A stretch of DNA of 64,000 bases from Maritimibacter sp. 55A14 (GTDB lineage Bacteria; Pseudomonadota; Alphaproteobacteria; Rhodobacterales; Rhodobacteraceae): NCBI RefSeq assembly GCF_003122205.1, contig NZ_QEYE01000001.1, positions 1 to 64,000 on the forward strand. Reading direction: 5' to 3'. The notes beneath the pieces are model-generated. The model was not told the origin of the DNA, searched no databases, and worked only from the letters and a program-made list of their open reading frames with translations. The translations under genes and the position numbers were made by a program. This document shows positions 62,234 to 64,000 of this stretch, in pieces. Positions within the stretch are counted from its first letter, which is position 1. Each line of letters starts with the position of its first letter.

Positions 62234-63421
62234 CTATGAACCATGTCCTACACGCGTCAAGACGCAACAATAGAACCCGTCGCCTTCCTGAGTCGGCAAG
62301 AATCTCTGCGCGAGAAGCTGCTCCCAAGCTGAATATTGGGACGTAAACGTCTGTATCTGTTTCGAATTTTCTGCATCAAGAAGGGAGCATGTGACATAGG
62401 CGAGCCGCCCGCCGGGCGCCACCAGTGCCGCGGCTTCCGCAAGAATGCCGCGTTGCGCGTCCAGGAGCCGTTCCAGCCCCTCCGGGTTCAGGCGCCACTT
62501 GGCTTCGGGGCTGCGCCGCCAGGCGCCGCTGCCGCTGCAAGGCACGTCGCAGAGCACCACGTCATAGGGCCCGTGCCGGTTCGCCGTGCCGGGTTCGATC
62601 GGCCGGATCGACGCAGCCGCCCGCGCGGCGCGGGCAGGCAGATCAACCATGCGCGCGGGGTCCGCGTCATGGGCGTCGATGGCCGCGCCGGGCGCCCGCG
62701 CGGCCAGGGCCAGCGCCTTGCCCCCACCGCCCGCGCAATAGTCGAGGATGCGGCCTTCGGACGGCACGGGCAGCAGGTCCACCACCGCCTGCGAGGCCAG
62801 GTCCTGCAATTCCACGAGCCCGTCGCGATAGGCGGACGAGTTCCGGATTTTTCGTTCGTTTTCCGTAACCTCCAGCGCCATCTTCACATTCGGATGCGGG
62901 CGCGCCACGATCCCGTCGGCAGTCAACGAGGCCAGCGCGCCGTCGCGATCCGCCCGCAGCGCATTGACCCGCAGCCAGACCGGCGCGCGGTGCCGCAACG
63001 CCGCCATGACCGGTTCGAAATCCGCGCCCAGCGATGCCTCCAGCGCGGGCATGAGCCAGTCCGGACAATCCAGCGCAACCGCCTGCGGCATCGCTACATC
63101 CGCCCCGAGATGGGCGTGTTCGGCTTCGGTCAGTGGCGCAGGGGAATGGGTGGCGCCGGTGAAAAACGCCTCCGGGTCCTGCCCGGCCTCGCGCAACTGG
63201 CCCAGCATCCGGCCGCGCCCGGTTTCCGCGCCGCCAAGCGCGGCATGTGAGCGCCAGCAGCGCAGCGCGGTGAAGACGTGATCGCGGATCGCCGCGCGGT
63301 CGCCGGAACCGGCGAAGCGGCTGGCGCGGGCCCAGTTGGTCAGCGCCTTTTCTGCCGGCGCGCCCGAGCCGATCCGGTCCAGTATCTCGATCGCGGCGGC
63401 GATGCGGGCGGACGGCGTCAT
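62234..63421 (-). CDS. RsmB/NOP-family RNA cytosine-C5 methyltransferase
   Basis: A 395-residue enzyme. An N-terminal NusB/RsmB-like helical region (about 1-140) is followed by the catalytic domain with motif I ILDYCAGGGGKALALAA, catalytic VLCDVPCSGSGAWRRSPEAKW and the second cysteine in YVTCSLLDAEN. The two cysteines (PCSGSG and TCSL) are those of m5C enzymes. Probably methylates 16S rRNA near position 967, but this alphaproteobacterial branch is not proved equal to E. coli RsmB. Confidence 0.88.
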   Translation of the reverse strand: MTPSARIAAAIEILDRIGSGAPAEKALTNWARASRFAGSGDRAAIRDHVFTALRCWRSHAALGGAETGRGRMLGQLREAGQDPEAFFTGATHSPAPLTEAEHAHLGADVAMPQAVALDCPDWLMPALEASLGADFEPVMAALRHRAPVWLRVNALRADRDGALASLTADGIVARPHPNVKMALEVTENERKIRNSSAYRDGLVELQDLASQAVVDLLPVPSEGRILDYCAGGGGKALALAARAPGAAIDAHDADPARMVDLPARAARAAASIRPIEPGTANRHGPYDVVLCDVPCSGSGAWRRSPEAKWRLNPEGLERLLDAQRGILAEAAALVAPGGRLAYVTCSLLDAENSKQIQTFTSQYSAWEQLLAQRFLPTQEGDGFYCCVLTRVGHGS

Positions 63422-63479
63422 GCGAAAATCACTGGAAATTCGCCTCGCAACTTATTTGGATAGCGCGTGAAAACCGGTT

Positions 63480-64000
63480 TCATTTATCCTCGATGAACCG
63501 ATAACCGCCGCCTGCTCGCTCCAGCCGTCCCAGGGCCGGGCGAAGGATATGTCCGCCTGAGAAGAGCAGCCCGTCAGTCGCGATCATGTCGAGGCAGCGC
63601 TTGCGGGCGGCCCGCGCGGCCTCGGCATCGACATCGAAGGAGACGCCCACATCGGGATCGGCGAGTTGCAGGTCCTGCGCATGGACCACGTCGCCCGCAT
63701 GGATGAAGGCCTGCCCCCCTGCGTCGAGCCGGAAGCCGCTATGGCCCGGTGTGTGGCCGGGCATCGGGATCGCGGTAAGGTCCGGCGCGATCTCGGCCTC
63801 GCCCTCCAGGCTGCGGATGCGCCCGTCATAAGCCGCGAGCAACGCCGCGGCGAGTTGCTGCCAGCCCGCCATCGTCTCGTCGCCCTGAAAGCGCGCCGCA
63901 TCCGACCAGAAGGCAATCTCGGCCTCGGGGATCACCACCTCGGCATTGGGAAAGACCGCCGCGCCTTCAGCCGTCAGCGCACCGGCAATATGGTCGGGAT
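63480..64000 (-). CDS. MBL-fold metallo-hydrolase, 3' part only (window edge)
   Basis: The frame runs from the stop at 63480 to the window end and continues beyond it. At the edge the coding sequence reads DHIAGAL, the tail of the HxHxDH metal motif, then GHTPGHSGF (second histidine), FIHAGDVVHAQDL with the bridging aspartate, and FSGGHILRP. There is no annotated N-terminus because the start lies outside. Family is clear; substrate is not. It differs in build from the MBL hydrolase at the start of the window. Confidence 0.85.
   Translation of the reverse strand, partial: PDHIAGALTAEGAAVFPNAEVVIPEAEIAFWSDAARFQGDETMAGWQQLAAALLAAYDGRIRSLEGEAEIAPDLTAIPMPGHTPGHSGFRLDAGGQAFIHAGDVVHAQDLQLADPDVGVSFDVDAEAARAARKRCLDMIATDGLLFSGGHILRPALGRLERAGGGYRFIEDK

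Noticed and set aside
62231-62241. GTTCTATGAAC as a LexA box for cckA
   Set aside because: LexA in alphaproteobacteria needs a direct GTTC-N7-GTTC repeat; here the halves are inverted with 3 bases between. LexA control of cckA is known in Rhodobacter capsulatus but this sequence does not show it.

Overview
The window looks like a chromosomal segment of a GC-rich alphaproteobacterium, most likely a member of the Rhodobacteraceae (Roseobacter/Rhodobacter group). The evidence is a 5-aminolevulinate synthase of the C4 pathway, a CckA hybrid kinase, a DUF4167 protein, an lptF-lptG-lptD-surA-pdxA-rsmA gene order divergent from pepA-holC, a GTTC-N7-GTTC SOS box in front of recA, a TTAA-N7-TTAA CtrA-type box in front of cckA and an FnrL-type box in front of hemA. 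I did not try to name a species. Nearly all of the window is ordinary, tightly packed core chromosome; clear signs of transfer are few.

Layout. 1-166: tail of an IS5-family transposase, then tRNA-Asn. 0.5-2.8 kb: an MBL-fold hydrolase divergent from an EnvZ-like sensor kinase. 3.1-8.4 kb: a five-gene branched-chain amino acid/amide type ABC importer with a Tat-exported binding protein, followed by an overlapping unknown gene. 8.6-13.3 kb: a surface-polysaccharide cluster (GT8-like/methyltransferase fusion, second GT8-like protein, Wzx-like flippase, ELM1/GtrOC1-type protein). 13.3-16.1 kb: a CAT-anticodon tRNA, purM-purN-TfoX_C and ndk. 16.2-19.3 kb: ABC-F ATPase, MarC-type membrane protein and membrane-anchored aspartic protease. 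19.4-29.6 kb: holC and pepA, then the outer-membrane biogenesis operon through rsmA, then a DUF4167 gene.

29.8-38 kb is mostly minus strand: prfA-prmC, DUF1499, ispG, RodZ-like, hemA, a MarR-type regulator, and XRE regulator-sdhE. 38-41.7 kb: aspC, a small conserved gene, mazG and an iron-binding periplasmic protein without its permease. 41.7-42.2 kb: an AT-rich DUF4259 gene that looks foreign. 42.4-48.9 kb: selO, a Fur-family regulator overlapping eno, a GcvT-fused FAD oxidoreductase and a MobA-like nucleotidyltransferase. 48.9-51.7 kb: an RTX/Hint secreted-type protein, a 788-bp gene-free interval and tRNA-Leu. 51.9-55.5 kb: YqaA, DsbB, an HNH nuclease, VOC, SMR, DUF6356, Lrp and DUF1330 genes. 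55.5-64 kb: alaS and recA, a truncated sulfotransferase-like remnant, cckA, an RsmB/NOP methyltransferase and the 3' part of a second MBL hydrolase.

How it works together. The best integrated block is envelope assembly: LptF/LptG extract LPS, LptD inserts it into the outer membrane and SurA chaperones outer-membrane proteins, while the polysaccharide cluster and RodZ-like protein also serve the envelope. Three regulatory circuits can be read from DNA sites: SOS control of recA, probable CtrA feedback on cckA, and probable oxygen control of hemA. No CRISPR array, prophage, rRNA operon or complete mobile element is visible. I did not find a convincing new multi-gene system; the most promising leads are the ELM1-flippase-GT cluster, the GT/methyltransferase fusion, and operator-like palindromes with no known regulator.
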